Notes: generated by a model not told the origin, from the letters alone. A DNA stretch of 64,000 nucleotides from Elymus sibiricus (GCA_039707655.1 CM077665.1:291094205-291158204), one strand, 5' to 3'; shown: positions 46,539 through 58,566, numbered from the stretch's first letter. Translations and numbers: made by a program.

Positions 46539-48930
46539 TCACCAAGCGCTCATCATCTTGAAGCTCGAAATAGCACTCTCCAATGTCGCACCGTCTTGTA
46601 ATTCCGTCAAAAGGAGCAAGGACGACAAACACTTTGGAAAACAAATGTGGTTAGCGTTAGTGCAAAACCAAGCATTCAGGCCGCTATTCATCGAACAAGT
46701 GTCGTCATCATGCATAACATATGGTTTGACAAAGGAATGAGGCATGGCGTGCAAGCATATAAATTGAGCACAAGCAATGTCATCGTGGGAACAAGTATGC
46801 ACAAAAGTGCTCAATGAAAGGTCTATCATAGGCATAGGAATCATTCGCAACACCAAATAAAATGAAGTGTCTAAACACATGGGGAAAGTGCATGACAATC
46901 CAAGCATAATGTTCTTATGGTGTAGTGAAGATAGGGTGTCACTCCACACAATAGAAAGGGCAATTGGTCATCGTGTGTGAGGCAATCAAGTCAAGCATGT
47001 AGCGATCAATGTCATGCAAACTAGTAGTGTGAAGATGCAACATACTAGAGGAAATCATCGCAATCATGTCATGTGAGTACATAATAGGCATAGACAATGC
47101 ACTTGACATATCGCAAGCACGGACACAAAACAGGATCAATGATCATTATAGGCATGGGTCAACAAGCAAACATGGCAATAGCAATTATTTCATCCACCAA
47201 GCTTGCAAATACACATACAAATACGAGAATAAAGTGTCATGTGAGATGCAAGGCATGGGTAACAAATGCATGCCAAGGTCATAGAAATGAACATATCAAG
47301 CCAAGTGAACATGGCAATATGGGCAAAGGATATATAATGGACAATAACCCATAACCATGTGAGGGACATGTAGAAGAAATATGCGAAGTATTTGCGCAAA
47401 ATGGGTGGGTGGAGGGTCAACACTCCATGGTGGCGCACGTCTTCATTGCTCTCTAGAGCTCATTTCGTCAAATCATGCGCTTGCGAGGTTGATGAAGAAT
47501 CATGTGTACCTACAGAACAAGGAGACAAACGTAACAAAGTGTGTGCATGGTAAATGTACACATCATCCATCGTGATGTGTATGTGCACGTGAGGGTGAGC
47601 ACAAGATAAGCAATGCAAAAAGAAACTCGATGGATGGTATAGGAACATGTCATGCATCCTGAAAGAATATTTGTTATGTATAACATGATGGGGACACAAA
47701 TTGAGCATACAAACATATGGCACATCAATAGCATTTTTATTCATGATATGTGGATGGTGCACACAAATATTGGGATCATAAAATGGATGGGATGGAACAA
47801 AATCTCCTAACATGTATGAGGAAACTATGGGGGTCTCCTCATGTGCAATAGTGGAAACATAATCTAGAGAATATGGACAACATCCAAAACAATGCATTTC
47901 CAAAGCATGGTGATCATGGCATGGCCTATATGAAAAATTGTGCAAATTATGCAAAGGAAACATGGCAATATCATCACAAGAAAAACAAATGCCAATAAGC
48001 ATGGGTTTGTCATCTATTTCATATGTGCAAATTGGGTTTATTTTAATGGCATATGCATAGTTACTATGATGAGATTGCAAAGATGCGATATGGTGTATCT
48101 CATGCATAGCATATGACAATTCAAGCGGATTGTCAAACATGTGTGACCTATCGAATTCTCACAAGGTATCCTATGTAACATGGCATCATAACTAATAGAC
48201 TCCACATCAGAATCGTCAAACTCATCATAGATGGGTAAGTCATCACATGAGAAAGTCGCATAATCATGAAGCATGGCAATAGGTGGATCGACATCATGCA
48301 AGCAATCAATGTCTACTAGTGGGACAAGAGCATCACCTTCACCTATGTTACCTTTTTCATTCCACTCATGTGGTGTAGGTGAGGTTGTAGAGACCAAATC
48401 ATGGTCATGTTCATCAGGATGGAACCATGTGGGGGTTCATCATATTCCACCATGACCATCATCTTGTCCAAAGGAGGGACGAAGTTGTCAAGGATCAGCG
48501 CGTCATCCATGGGACATTGCACCAAATGAGAAGACATGGTAGAGGTAGAGGTTAAGTTGTTAGAAATCAAAATGGCCGCACATGCCCTATCAACTACCTC
48601 ACTCGCTCTATGTGGTGGCTCACACACTCCATCAAAGTAGGTGCACTCAATATCACATATGGTGGAGTGACTCATCTCACTCAAGTGGTGGGTGTTGTGG
48701 CTCTCCTCACATGGGAATTGGGGCATCACATTATATATGGGGCTAGTGGTGAACTCAATCTCACCCTCAATATGGTGGAATAAGTTGCTCAACTCATCTC
48801 CAAATGCTACCATGCTCGAAGGGAAAATCCCATGCTCAACCATCTCACTATCGCCTCCAAAGATGGAAGAATCATCCTTGCTCACCACCGTGTCGCTCGC
48901 CTCCAAATCATGTTCCTTGAGTGGCTCCAC
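46539..48930 (-). pseudogene. Long His/Met/Cys-rich reading frame of element E, function unknown
   Basis: Several long minus-strand frames (48,930-48,343; 48,140-47,460; 47,139-46,939; 46,949-46,539) share an unusual composition rich in His, Met, Cys, Asp and Tyr, with HH/HxH clusters (CHDHHALEMHCF, VHHPHIMN, HVHIHITMDD). They fill the place where pol would be, and none has protease, RT, RNase H or integrase motifs. The first part is acidic (DDSSIFGGDSEM). Breaks by stops and shifts indicate one decayed ORF of roughly 2.4 kb or more. It might bind metal or be a domesticated capsid extension; both ideas are speculation. Confidence 0.55.
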
Positions 48931-50043
48931 AGTCGTGGTCGTCGCTGCACCATCTTCAAAAAGAGGCGTGGTAGACTCGACATCGTCAATGCCACAAAGA
49001 GGGATGGCGGAGAACTTGGGAGGAGGAGCTCATCGGGTTTGGACATCTTGCTCGTACCATCCTCATGCTCGTCGTTGTGGAGCTTGGTGGTAACAAAGTG
49101 TGTTGTGGGTAGAGAAAACTTGGCCTTGAATTCTTGTACCGCCTTGAGATCACCAATGTACAAGTCATCGAGAGACTTGTAGGTGTTGTTGAAGATAGTC
49201 TTGACATTGTCGTTGTTCAATCCCATCATGAAGTGGAACCTCATCCAAATGGGGTCGTTCACACCGGATCGTCTCAAAGCTCTCTTCATGTCCATGAAGT
49301 ACCCGTCGAGGGAATTGGATCCTTGTATGGTGTTCTCTAATGGCAAATAAGATGTTCCGTGTATGTAGAAGGAACAAAATCTCGTCGCATCGCTTCCTTC
49401 GTCTTGGACCAACTCATGTCTAAGATCTCCGTGGGTGTGTGAAGCCACCATGTCGACGCTTAGTTGTGGAAGTTTCTTGTGGCGCACTTCACTTGATCTT
49501 CGGAAGGGACTTGAAGTAGCTTGAGGAAGGTGTCCATCTTGCGCTCCCACTCGAGGTACTCTTCGGGATCATTAGTCCCATAGAATGGAATCTCGTAGTC
49601 AGTGTCGAAGTCATAGTAGCTCATGGAAGCCACGGACATGAGCTTGGGGAGCTTATCTTGAGGTGCTTGTCAACGAAGATGCTGCATATCCAAAGCGAAG
49701 ATGCTTGAAGTCGCTTGGCGAGGATGCCAAGGTTGGTGGGTGAAGTCATCGAGCGGTGGTTGGTGTCGAGCTCGTGACCTTCACGCTTGTTCGTCTTTGG
49801 ACGCATTGATGTCGGCATCGTTATGTCTTCATGTTGTTCATGGTGTCGATGCCGATGTGATCTTGCCGGATATGGTAGCTCGGAAGCATGTGCACTTGAG
49901 CGTCGTCTCGAAGATGAGGAAGACCTCTTACCGATGTTGATGAGGACCTGGAGCTCCTCCATTTGAGCGTTCATCTTGGCGTCGATGGCATCAAACTCGT
50001 CATGCATATTGTAGACCGAAGATGATGTGATTTGCCTAGCCAT
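48882..50043 (-). pseudogene. gag: gag-like ORF of element E
   Basis: The ATG at 50,043 begins MARQITSSSVYNMHDEF, then a Ser/Arg-rich and His-rich linker (SSSSSRRRSS). After a frameshift comes the retrotransposon gag core at about 49,610-49,440 (DPEEYLEWERKMDTF), then SWSKTKEAMRR-type sequence and, at 49,300-49,100, FMDMKRALRRSG and FKAKFSLP. Stops and shifts break it. The core resembles Ty3/Gypsy gag of plant elements. No zinc knuckle recognised. Confidence 0.7.
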
Positions 50044-51794
50044 TACAAGACTCGAGCAAATGTGAGTAGGAAATGAGATAAACAATACCAAGATACCATT
50101 TCCAAAGTTGAGGATGTATCCCGTTTCAATCAATGTGAATTGAGAGAATAGTGGAATTGGTACTGGACTTCTTCACTCGCACCTACAAAGTAAAGCTTAT
50201 CGAGTGGCTTGGTTAGGACAAGTGGCACAAAATTCAAGCAAATTTAGTCAAGATATCAAAAATGTCAAGGAAGATTTACAAAATTGCAATGAAAAGCAAA
50301 TAGAACAATAGCTGTGGTGGCACTAGGAACACACACACGGATAGATAAGTGGGATCCGCGCAAGCAAGGAATGAGCACAAAATGTGAGACCACGGAAAAA
50401 GTCTAGTGTTGCACAGATACTAGAGAGACAATAGCTCAACTGCTCAATTGGGCTACATACGTGCTTGCGCACCAACCTATGAGAGTAAACGTGTTGTCTT
50501 CAATCCCAGGTGTGCTATGTATGTATGATCCAAGTGTATGTACTATGCAAAATGGCTCAATGCTATTTCTATTGCTTATAAGCTCTGTTGTATCTTCGCT
50601 TTTGCTCTTTTTTTATATGCTTCCTTTTCCGCTATGGTTGATGCTCGAACCAAAATATGAGACAAGTATGTTGGATATGAACGGGAGAGACTTATGGCAC
50701 AATGTAGAAGGTGTTTGCACGCTAAAACTAGCTATGCATCATAAGAGTATCACTATGGTGCACAAGTAACATGGCCCGGCAGTTCTCAACTCGCTAGTAT
50801 CAATGGGTAAGGTATGCAATGGGCTTGAGACGATCAAAGCAATGGCAAGGAAATGGACAATTATGTCATCGAGATTATCGTCCTTGCTTACTGTTGGGGT
50901 GCCAAAAGGCAAAGTGGCCGTTGTCAATGTCAATGCTGAGGCGATGATGAGTGGTGGCATTGTTGATGTCAAACCATCCCTAATTAGCCGAAACACCATT
51001 GGAAATGGAAACCGCAACTCAAAATCTCAAACAAAATTGGTCAAAATTGGGTATGGCGGCTGAAGAGTATGGTGGGGAAGGGTGTATGCGGAAGTTATGT
51101 ACGTGGCCTAGGCAAAAGATGCCAAATACGAAAAGTTTATTGGACTCAAATACTTTTGGAAGTATTTTTCTTGGATGGGGAATGTCAATATCACAAAATG
51201 AGCTAAAGAACATCGAAATCGGACTTCAGATGAATTAGTTATGGCAAAATCGGTTAAAAGGGCGATGCTGAAACTTTTGCAATGTTTCTGGTTATGCTGG
51301 AAGTTCCGGTCTTGGGGTCGGAAGTTTCGGGTTCCCGAAGTTCCGGGGGGTGCCGGAAGTTTCAGGGGTCATGGGAAAGTGATGGGGAGACCCGGGGATT
51401 TTGGTAGAAACTTTCTGGTTAGGCCGGAAGTTCGTGGGTAGGGCCAGAAGTTCCGGGGTCCGAAAGTTATGCGCGAGACCGGAAGTTCCGGGGATCGCGG
51501 AAATACTTCCGGGATGAACTCTAGTTTCTAGATCTGAGAATGGGGGCGGAAAAATTGATTTCGTGGATCAAAATTGATGGGGGAAAGGAAATTTTGGGGG
51601 GATTTCGTGGAGGAAAAGCTAGATCCACTTGCAAAACACGAATTCCATGGATCAACATCAACAAAATCTCACAAGACCAGAAATTGCAACAAAAATTGGT
51701 GATGCTATTTTTGGTGGGTATTTTCGAATTGGGACAAAAACAAACACAATTAGGCTAGAAAACAAAGCGGAGGACTCCAAAGTCATGAGAACCT
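50044..51794 (-). other. Untranslated leader of element E
   Basis: 1.75 kb between the PBS and gag with no convincing ORF. The part nearest the PBS (51,290-51,535) has many CCGGAAGTTCCGG-like palindromes that also occur in the E LTRs. Confidence 0.65.
51290..51535. repeat. Cluster of CCGGAAGTTCCGG-type palindromes
   Basis: At least seven full or partial copies of a 13-bp palindrome with a free central base, for instance near 51,300, 51,327, 51,355, 51,423, 51,445 and 51,480. Related motifs are in both E LTRs (about 46,016-46,170 and 52,280-52,440). Confidence 0.75.
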
Positions 51795-51808
51795 AAGCTC
51801 TGGTACCA
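51795..51808 (-). promoter_or_regulatory. Primer-binding site of element E
   Basis: Minus strand TGGTACCAGAGCTT three bases from the 5' LTR end. It matches the initiator tRNA-Met type site with one change (TACC for TATC). Confidence 0.8.
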
Positions 51809-51811
51809 AGA

Positions 51812-52711
51812 TGATACGGGGCCAAGCCCTAGATGTCGATCTTTCACGAATTGGAGGGGGAAACCTCGGAGAACACAAAGAACACAGGGATAAATAGGGA
51901 GAAATCACAAGAGAAACACTCAAGAACAAGCCCAATCACACATCCACACAAGATCCACAAAGTTACAAGAACAACAAAGGGAAGAAGGATACATGGTAGA
52001 GTTCATCCCAAATCCCATAGGGAGTTGGGGCCTTGGAATCCTGGAGGATTTTCCCTATGATAGGGGCCTTGACATCCACTTTGATCTTCTCACATACAGG
52101 CCATCTCCATGGAGGAGGTAAGTGTAAGGAGCAATTCTCAACTACAAATGAGTTAAACCATTGCTAACCCTAGAAATCAGGAGGGGAAAGAGTATATATA
52201 TAGTCCTAGCCACGAAGGGGTAAGTGAGGGGTGAAATCGGTACATGGGCCTCGGGCCCAAGTGGCGGCACGTAGGCAGGCCGGAAGTTCTAGGCGCCGGA
52301 AGTTACGCATAGGTTCTGATTGGGGTTCTGGGCTAAGCCGGAAGTCTGCGCTCCTGGGGTCGCTTGGGGTCGAGGTGGCCATCAGGCCCGGGGTCCAAAG
52401 GTTCCGGGCAAGCCGAAAGGTCCGGGCGTTCCACAAGTTGTCCTTGCCTCTTCTTCCTTCTCTTCCATGCTTCACTAGCGGATGGTGTAGTTGTACCTTG
52501 GCGCTTGCACTCCTCCTCGTCATCCGTGAAGCACCGGTAATACCTATGTATGCACACAAGAGGAGTGTCAAGTAGTATGCCATCCTCGAAGGGGTCAAGT
52601 GAACACATGTAAAGGAGATGATGCACCTTTATGTATGTGGAGTGGACATCGCATGTGTCACTTGCCAAACTGACTCTTGTCATGGTGATGTCCGTAGGAT
52701 GCTCCGCATTA
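51812..52711 (-). mobile_element. 5' LTR of pol-less Gypsy element E
   Basis: 900 bp, partner of the split LTR at 43,821-46,450; the pair differs at roughly 7% in the 150 bp compared. TATATATA near 52,193-52,200. Flanking bases CAGTA (52,712-52,716) match GAGTA (43,816-43,820) except one, the target duplication in A's gag. Confidence 0.9.
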
Positions 52712-53405
52712 CAGTAGGTTTGTTTTTAATGATACGTTCCTTCATTATATCTATGAAGTTTGAGTGCACACTAATCATTTTAAGATCCTCGTTCCCTTTA
52801 CTAGACGTGGCACGTTTATTCTTAGGAACATACATAACATTTGGATTCTTGTTAGGAGGATTCCTACCGATAGTTCTAAGAGAAGCAAAAGCGGAACCTA
52901 GTTTATTAATGATTTTTTCCAACGTATCGATTCTGGATGGACTTGTCCTAACTGCTCACTAACAATGGGTTCATTTCCTTTTTGATTCTTTAGAATAATT
53001 CCTACATTGGAACCAACTTGATCAATTTGACTTTGGAACTTTTTTCTAGATTTTCAATATGCTCAATAGTAGGCATTTTATTCTCAATAACTTCTAGTCT
53101 ACACAGGACATCTTCCAAAGTCAATATAGTTTCATTAACAGTGATAGATGGTGATCCCACTAAATTTCCCATAGCATTAAAAGCATCCATAGTGTGACTA
53201 CTTAAGAAATTCCCACCGGTAATGGTGTCAAGCACATATCTATACCAAATAGTGACAACCACAAAAAAATTACGAAGCAGAATAGTGGTGGATTGCTTAT
53301 GAGTTGATATATTTTTAGCATCGCAAATCCTATACCAAGAATATTTTAAATTTTCCCCTCTCATTTGTTTAAAATTAAGCACTTCACTCCCGAGAGTACA
53401 AAGAA
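52712..53405 (-). pseudogene. gag: gag of Athila-like element A, main part
   Basis: Minus-strand frame with LNFKQMRGENLKYSWYRI and DTITGGNFLSSHTMDAFNAMGN, then TLEDVLCRLEVIENK, characteristic of Triticeae Athila-lineage (Sabrina/WHAM-type) gag. A shifted second frame (about 52,922-52,712) gives the C-terminal part (NKNPNVMYVPKNKR). Its last codons are across the E insertion at 43,820-43,712. Upstream (53,406-53,609) is a short leader and the PBS. No pol follows gag, so A is a gag-only, non-autonomous element or lost pol early. Confidence 0.8.
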
Positions 53406-53609
53406 ACTAAAGAAGAACTAGCGATAACAACAAGTAAGAAAACTAAAAATCAAACAAGTAAACTAGCAAACTAAGCAAACAAGCAAATAGAAATATTTTT
53501 GTGTTTTTTTTGTAAAAGCAATTATAAACATAAATAAAAAGACAAGAAAAAGGTAGAACAAGTGATTGATAGTTTGTGTGAAAAGACCTCGTGCGAAGTT
53601 GGTGATATG

Positions 53610-53627
53610 TCCCCGGCAACGGTGCTA
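53610..53627 (-). promoter_or_regulatory. Primer-binding site of element A
   Basis: Minus strand TAGCACCGTTGCCGGGGA, 11 bases inside the 5' LTR end. It equals the TGGCGCCGTTGCCGGGGA-type site of Athila-lineage elements with two G-to-A changes. Confidence 0.75.
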
Positions 53628-53638
53628 GAAATTATTTA

Positions 53639-55197
53639 TGTTACTTGTGAGTTGCGTTGGGTTTTCCCCCGAAGAGGAATGGTTAAGCAATATAGTAGCG
53701 ATAAGTATTTCCCTCAGTGAGAACCAAGGTTATCAAACCAGTAGGAGAACCATGACAACTTGCGTCAACAATATCTGCACACACAAAACCAAACACTTGC
53801 AACCAACGCGGACAAGAAGGTTGTCAAGCCCCTTGAACTTGTTACTTGCAAGGATTACTACCGATAGTGATAGATAGATAAATATAAAAGTAAAATAAAA
53901 AATAAATTAAATAAATGCAGCAAGGTTTTTAGGTTTTTTGTAGTATGATTTGAATAGACCCGGGGGCCATAGTTTTCACTAGAGGATTCTCTCTCGAACG
54001 CAAGGCATACGGTGGGTAGACAAATTACTGTTGGGTAATTGACAGAAAAGAACATAGTTATGATGTTATTCATGGCAATGAACATGTATATATAGGCATC
54101 ACATCCGTGACAAGTAGATCTAAATAATTCTGCATCTACTAGTGTTACTCCACCAGTCGACCACTATCCAGCATGCATCTATGGTATTAAGTTCATGACA
54201 AACAGAGTAATGCTTTAAGCAAGATTACATGATGTAGACAAAGTAAGACCAAGAAATATTTTCAAACTCCGTCGTTTTACCCGTAGTAGCAATAATACAA
54301 TACGTGTCGTGTCCCCTTCTGTCACTGGGATATAGAGCACCGCAAGATTGAACCCACTACAATGAACTCCTCCCACTAATGATAAATCAATCTAGTTGGC
54401 CAACCCAAACCGATAGATCTAAGAGACTTGCAAAGCTATAACAATCATGCATAATAGAATTTAGAGAAGACTCAATTAATTTTCATGAATAATCTGATCA
54501 TAAACCCATAATTCATCGGATCCCAATAAATGCACCACAAAAGAAGATTACATCAGATAGATCATTGCGAGAATCGCCAAGAACTTTGTATTGAAGATCA
54601 AAGAGAGAGAAGAAGCCATCTAACTACTAGCTATGGACCCGTAGGTTTGTGGTGAACTACTCACACATCATCATGGAGGTAGCAAGGTTCATCTAGACGG
54701 CCTCCGTGATGGATTGCCCCTCCGCCGGATTACCAGAAAAGGCCTCCAGATGGCATCACGGAAGAACAGAGACTTGCGGCGAAGGAAAATTTGTTTCAGG
54801 TGGCTCCCTCATGTTTTTGGGATAATTGGGAATATATAGAAGTGGAATTAGGTCACGAGGTCCCACGAGGGGCCCATGAGCTAGGGGGCGCACACTACCC
54901 TCAAGGGTCTAGCTTGTGGCCGCCTCATGGGTCTTCTGGCCACCTCCTGAAGATTCCTGGGTCTCTTCTAGTACAAAAATAACACCCATAATTTTTTATC
55001 AATTTGGACTCCGTTTCATATTTATTTTCTGAAAAGTCCAAAAACTGGCAAAAAAACAAAAACTGGCACTGGCACTGAGTTAATAGGTTAGTCCCAAAAA
55101 TGATATAAATACCATATAATTGCATACAAAGTATTCAAGATTGATAATATAGTTGCGTGAAACAATCAAAAATTATAAATAGGTCGGAGACGTATCA
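53639..55197 (-). mobile_element. 5' LTR of Athila-like Gypsy element A
   Basis: 1,559-bp partner of 11,937-13,506 in the same (minus) orientation, followed by GCCCC (55,198-55,202), the same 5 bp that precede the other LTR. Together they delimit a 43.3-kb nested block. Confidence 0.92.
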
Positions 55198-55202
55198 GCC
55201 CC

Positions 55203-56016
55203 TGAGGTTGAGAATGGAGATGTGGACGTCTATGCAGAGTCCAAGAAGGGCCACAACTCTATGGCCAACATGTAAACTCCCATTCCCGAGGAATACCTGA
55301 AGTCCCACAAGCTTGGCTCAGTCTTGATTGTGGGCCTTCTTACCTCCAAGACTATCATGAGGTATACATTCATGCCTAAGTCAGGAGTTGAGAAGATGAT
55401 AAGAGGCTACTCTATCAATATGTTGCACCATGTCGATCAAAACACCAGAATTAGAGTGATGGATCTCATTGTCGAGGCCATCAAGAGGACTGCTGCTGAC
55501 CAGAAGAGGTCTTGTGGATATGCACCATACATCCAGATGCTCATAAACTCCAAGGTTGGGAGTAAGGTTTACCTACTTGATTGCCCAAACCAGCCGCTTC
55601 TGCCAGAGTTTGAAGACAATGTCATGAGGATGGACCCTTCCCATCCCACCTCATGTGCAGCTCAGGCAGAGATTGAGGCTAAGGCCCAGGTAGAGGCATC
55701 GAGAGCCGCTAGTACTCCTGTGCTCAAGACAAAGAATGATCAGATGGCCTATCTTATTAATGCCAGATAGAGGATTGAGAAGAGCAAAGATGATCTTGTG
55801 AAGAACCAAGCCAGACTAGAGAGGATCGTTGAGACGAAGATAGATGATCTTGATGCCAAGGTGATGGTGAAATAGACTATCGTAGAGATGCTTCAGCGGG
55901 ATGTGGACGGAGTCAATGATGACGATGAGACTCTACCCACAACTAGGCAGTTCACCACTATCCCTAGATCTGCAGTCATGCTCGTGCCCAGTCCAGAGCC
56001 ATTGTCTCTGCTCTAG
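55203..56016 (+). pseudogene. Sirevirus-type 3' ORF, right part
   Basis: Continues the ORF broken at 11,936. After a region with a stop (VYAESKKGHNSMANM) the frame 55,324-55,770 encodes a helical domain (MLHHVDQNTRIRVMDLIVEAIK, KRSCGYAPYIQMLIN), then a coiled-coil-like stretch with stops (55,768, 55,873). Ends in the polypurine region before the LTR. The domain is found in retrotransposon-derived proteins of Triticeae as far as I recall; its function is unknown. Confidence 0.6.
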
Positions 56017-56240
56017 CTGCTACTCTTGTTGTCACTAATACTGCTACGTCGTCAGTGCCTCTAGTATCGACTCCACCAGCTCAACAAACCTCAACCGATG
56101 CATTTGTAGACGCACCCGTCTCAAATCATTCAACAGCCACCGAAGCGGCAAAACAGCAGACTTCATCGCCATACGGAGAAGAGCCAGCCCAGAGCGACGT
56201 TTAGCATTATACAATTCGAACTTTTTGGTAACTTGTTGCC

Positions 56241-56252
56241 AAAGGGGGAGGA
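56241..56252 (+). promoter_or_regulatory. Polypurine tract (Sirevirus type)
   Basis: AAAGGGGGAGGA following TTGTTGCC, 83 bp before the LTR start at 56,335. The TTGTTGCCAAAGGGGGAG context is typical of Sirevirus polypurine tracts, which may lie some distance from the LTR. Confidence 0.7.
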
Positions 56253-56334
56253 TAGAGCATAGGGCTTCGAGAAAGAGCGTGGTGTTTTTGATTTTCCTTC
56301 TCTTGGTCATTCTTTGATACATTTGGTTTATAGT

Positions 56335-57856
56335 TGAAAGCACATATGCACCCTTGGAGGTTTTGATAATTCATGACAACATACATTGTCTCTTGGACTA
56401 ATAGTTTTACCTAGTTTATTTCAGATGAAGTCTACAGAGAAGTTTGCCCATGGAATGTGTGGAGAATCCCCAAGGAGAGAAGAAGAAGAAATGGAATAGG
56501 ATTGACAAATCATCAAGCTACAAGACTATGCATTTTACATTTTGTGAGAAATCACTTTTGAGTCCATAGGAAAGCCAATACTATTAAAAGGGGATAAGGT
56601 TTCTATGATGATCTGGTTGCTCAAGTACTTAGATTTTAGCCACCAAAAATACACATGAAATTCTCCCACAAATCTCTGTCTAAATCCTACCGCTAAAACC
56701 GGTGCCATCAACTTTTCAGAATCAGCCCCACCGGGTTTTCACCCTAGACATATCCTAGCCAAAACCCTAAGTCTCGGTGCCACCAACTTTCCACTTCCGT
56801 TCAACTGAAACATGTGCCCAACTCTGTGGTATCCTATTTCTAAGAATCAGAATTTCTCAGTTTTGATAATTGGTCTCACCGAGATTTGGAAACTGCCTAG
56901 GTCACCCATATCGATACCACCGAGATTTATATATCGGTTTCACCGAAAAGCCGAAAGTTGCCACATTTTGCACTAGTCAATGCAACCGAGTTTTTACTCA
57001 GGTTTCACCGAGTTGGGCAATAATGTTGTAATGGTTGGATTTTCGGAGATGCCTATATATACCCCTCCACCTCCTCCCACTCGTAGAGGAAGCACTCAGA
57101 ACATACCTACACTTGGCCCATCCATTTTTCTGAAAGAGAACCACCTACTCATGTGTTGAGATCAAGACCTTCCACTCCTATCATATGAATCCTGATTTCT
57201 AGCCTCCCCAAGTTGCTTTCCTCCCAATCAACCTCTTCTACCAAGCCAAATCTTTGAGAGAGTGATTGTGTGTTGAGGAGACTATCTTTTGAAGCACAAG
57301 AGCAGGGAGTTCATCATTGTTACCACATCTATTACCTTTTGGAGGGTGGTGCCTCCTAGGTTTGTTAGGTGTCGATTGGGAGCCTCCTTCTTTGTGTTTT
57401 GGAGTTGAACCAAGAAGTTTGTATGGGCAAGGAGATCGCCTACTTCATGAAGATCTACTCATAGTGAGGCTAGTCCTTCGTGGACGGAAGTTGTGATGGA
57501 ACAGACGAGGTTGCTACTTTGTGGACCCTAACGGCTGGAGCCCTCCATGGACTCTCGCGACCGCTACCCTTCATGGGTTAAATTCTGCATCAGTGAGGAC
57601 GTACGATAGCACCACCTATTGGAACCACGGGAAAATATTCGTGACTCCAATTGTGTTTGATCTTCCTACCTCTACTCCTTCTTACATATGCTTGTCTTTA
57701 CTTTCCGCTGCTATACTTGTTGACTAGCATGTGTAGGTTGCTTTAGACTTGTTAGAATTGATAAAATCTGCCATCAATTAAAATTGGGAAAAGGTTAGGT
57801 TTTTAACTTGTCAAGTAGTCTATTCACCCCACACTAGACGTCCCTTCTTGATCTCA
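56335..57856 (+). mobile_element. Sirevirus-type Copia LTR (Maximus-like), shared by two internal regions
   Basis: 1,522 bp from TGAAAGCACATATG to TTGATCTCA. TATATATA at 57,054-57,061. CGGTG/CACCGA palindrome variants at about 56,695-57,015. It follows a 3' ORF and polypurine tract and precedes a PBS and gag, so it acts as 3' LTR of one internal region and 5' LTR of the next. Inverted partial copy at 4,567-5,657. Confidence 0.8.
57054..57061 (+). promoter_or_regulatory. TATA box in Sirevirus-type LTR
   Basis: TATATATA followed by a C-rich stretch about 720 bp into the LTR; likely core promoter by position. Confidence 0.55.
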
Positions 57857-57860
57857 TAAT

Positions 57861-57872
57861 TGGTATCAGAGC
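57861..57872 (+). promoter_or_regulatory. Primer-binding site of Sirevirus-type element
   Basis: TGGTATCAGAGC, complementary to initiator tRNA-Met, four bases after the LTR end. Confidence 0.9.
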
Positions 57873-57910
57873 TTTGGTCTCCATAGCTTTGGTTTTATCA
57901 CCATTGGAAG

Positions 57911-58426
57911 ATGGATATGTCTAGTTTGAGGAGTCTTTGTTGTAGAGTGCCCATTCTCGATGGGGAGTACTATAGTTAATGGAAATATGAGATGCTTAAG
58001 CTATTCAATGAATTTCATTTGAGCAAGTATGTTAAGAGTCCTTATGTGCCTCCCATTGATCCTTTACATCCTTCACATGAAGAAGAAATTGACATGCTTC
58101 GTAATCTTAGACCTGTTAATCTTATCATTAGAGGATTGCCTAGAATTGTGTTCGATCAAATGAAAAACTTTGAGTGTGCTTATACTTTGTGGAGTGATTT
58201 AGAGAATAGATATCCAAATTACTCTTTGAAAAATATTGATGTCATTGTCCATAAAACTATTTCTTTTCACAAAATGAAGCCTAGTGATCCTAATTTTGAC
58301 GATTATCTATTTGAGCTTAGAGACCTTATGCGTGCTAAAGGAGATGTCATAACTATCAACAACATCATTGCTGAAGCCATTTGCATTCATAATCTTGAAC
58401 ATTGTCATGATCACAACTCTAACTAA
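57911..58426 (+). pseudogene. gag: gag of Sirevirus-type Copia element (N-terminal part)
   Basis: ATG at 57,911, an in-frame TAA at 57,977, then an open frame from 57,992 to TAA at 58,424 with the Copia gag pattern (RGLPRIVFDQMKNFECAYTLWSDL, HKTISFHKMKPSDPNFDDY). The C-terminal half with the CCHC zinc knuckle is absent: protease sequence begins within 150 bp, so an internal deletion removed it. Confidence 0.85.
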
Positions 58427-58566
58427 TCTTTGTCTCTTATGACAAGGATATCCCAATTGGTGATGATGATGTGGAACATGGCTACCATGATGAGGATGAT
58501 TTGTTCGACATTGAGTATGAGAAGACTATGAAGAATCTAAGTCTCATGGAAAACTTCAAGGATTAG

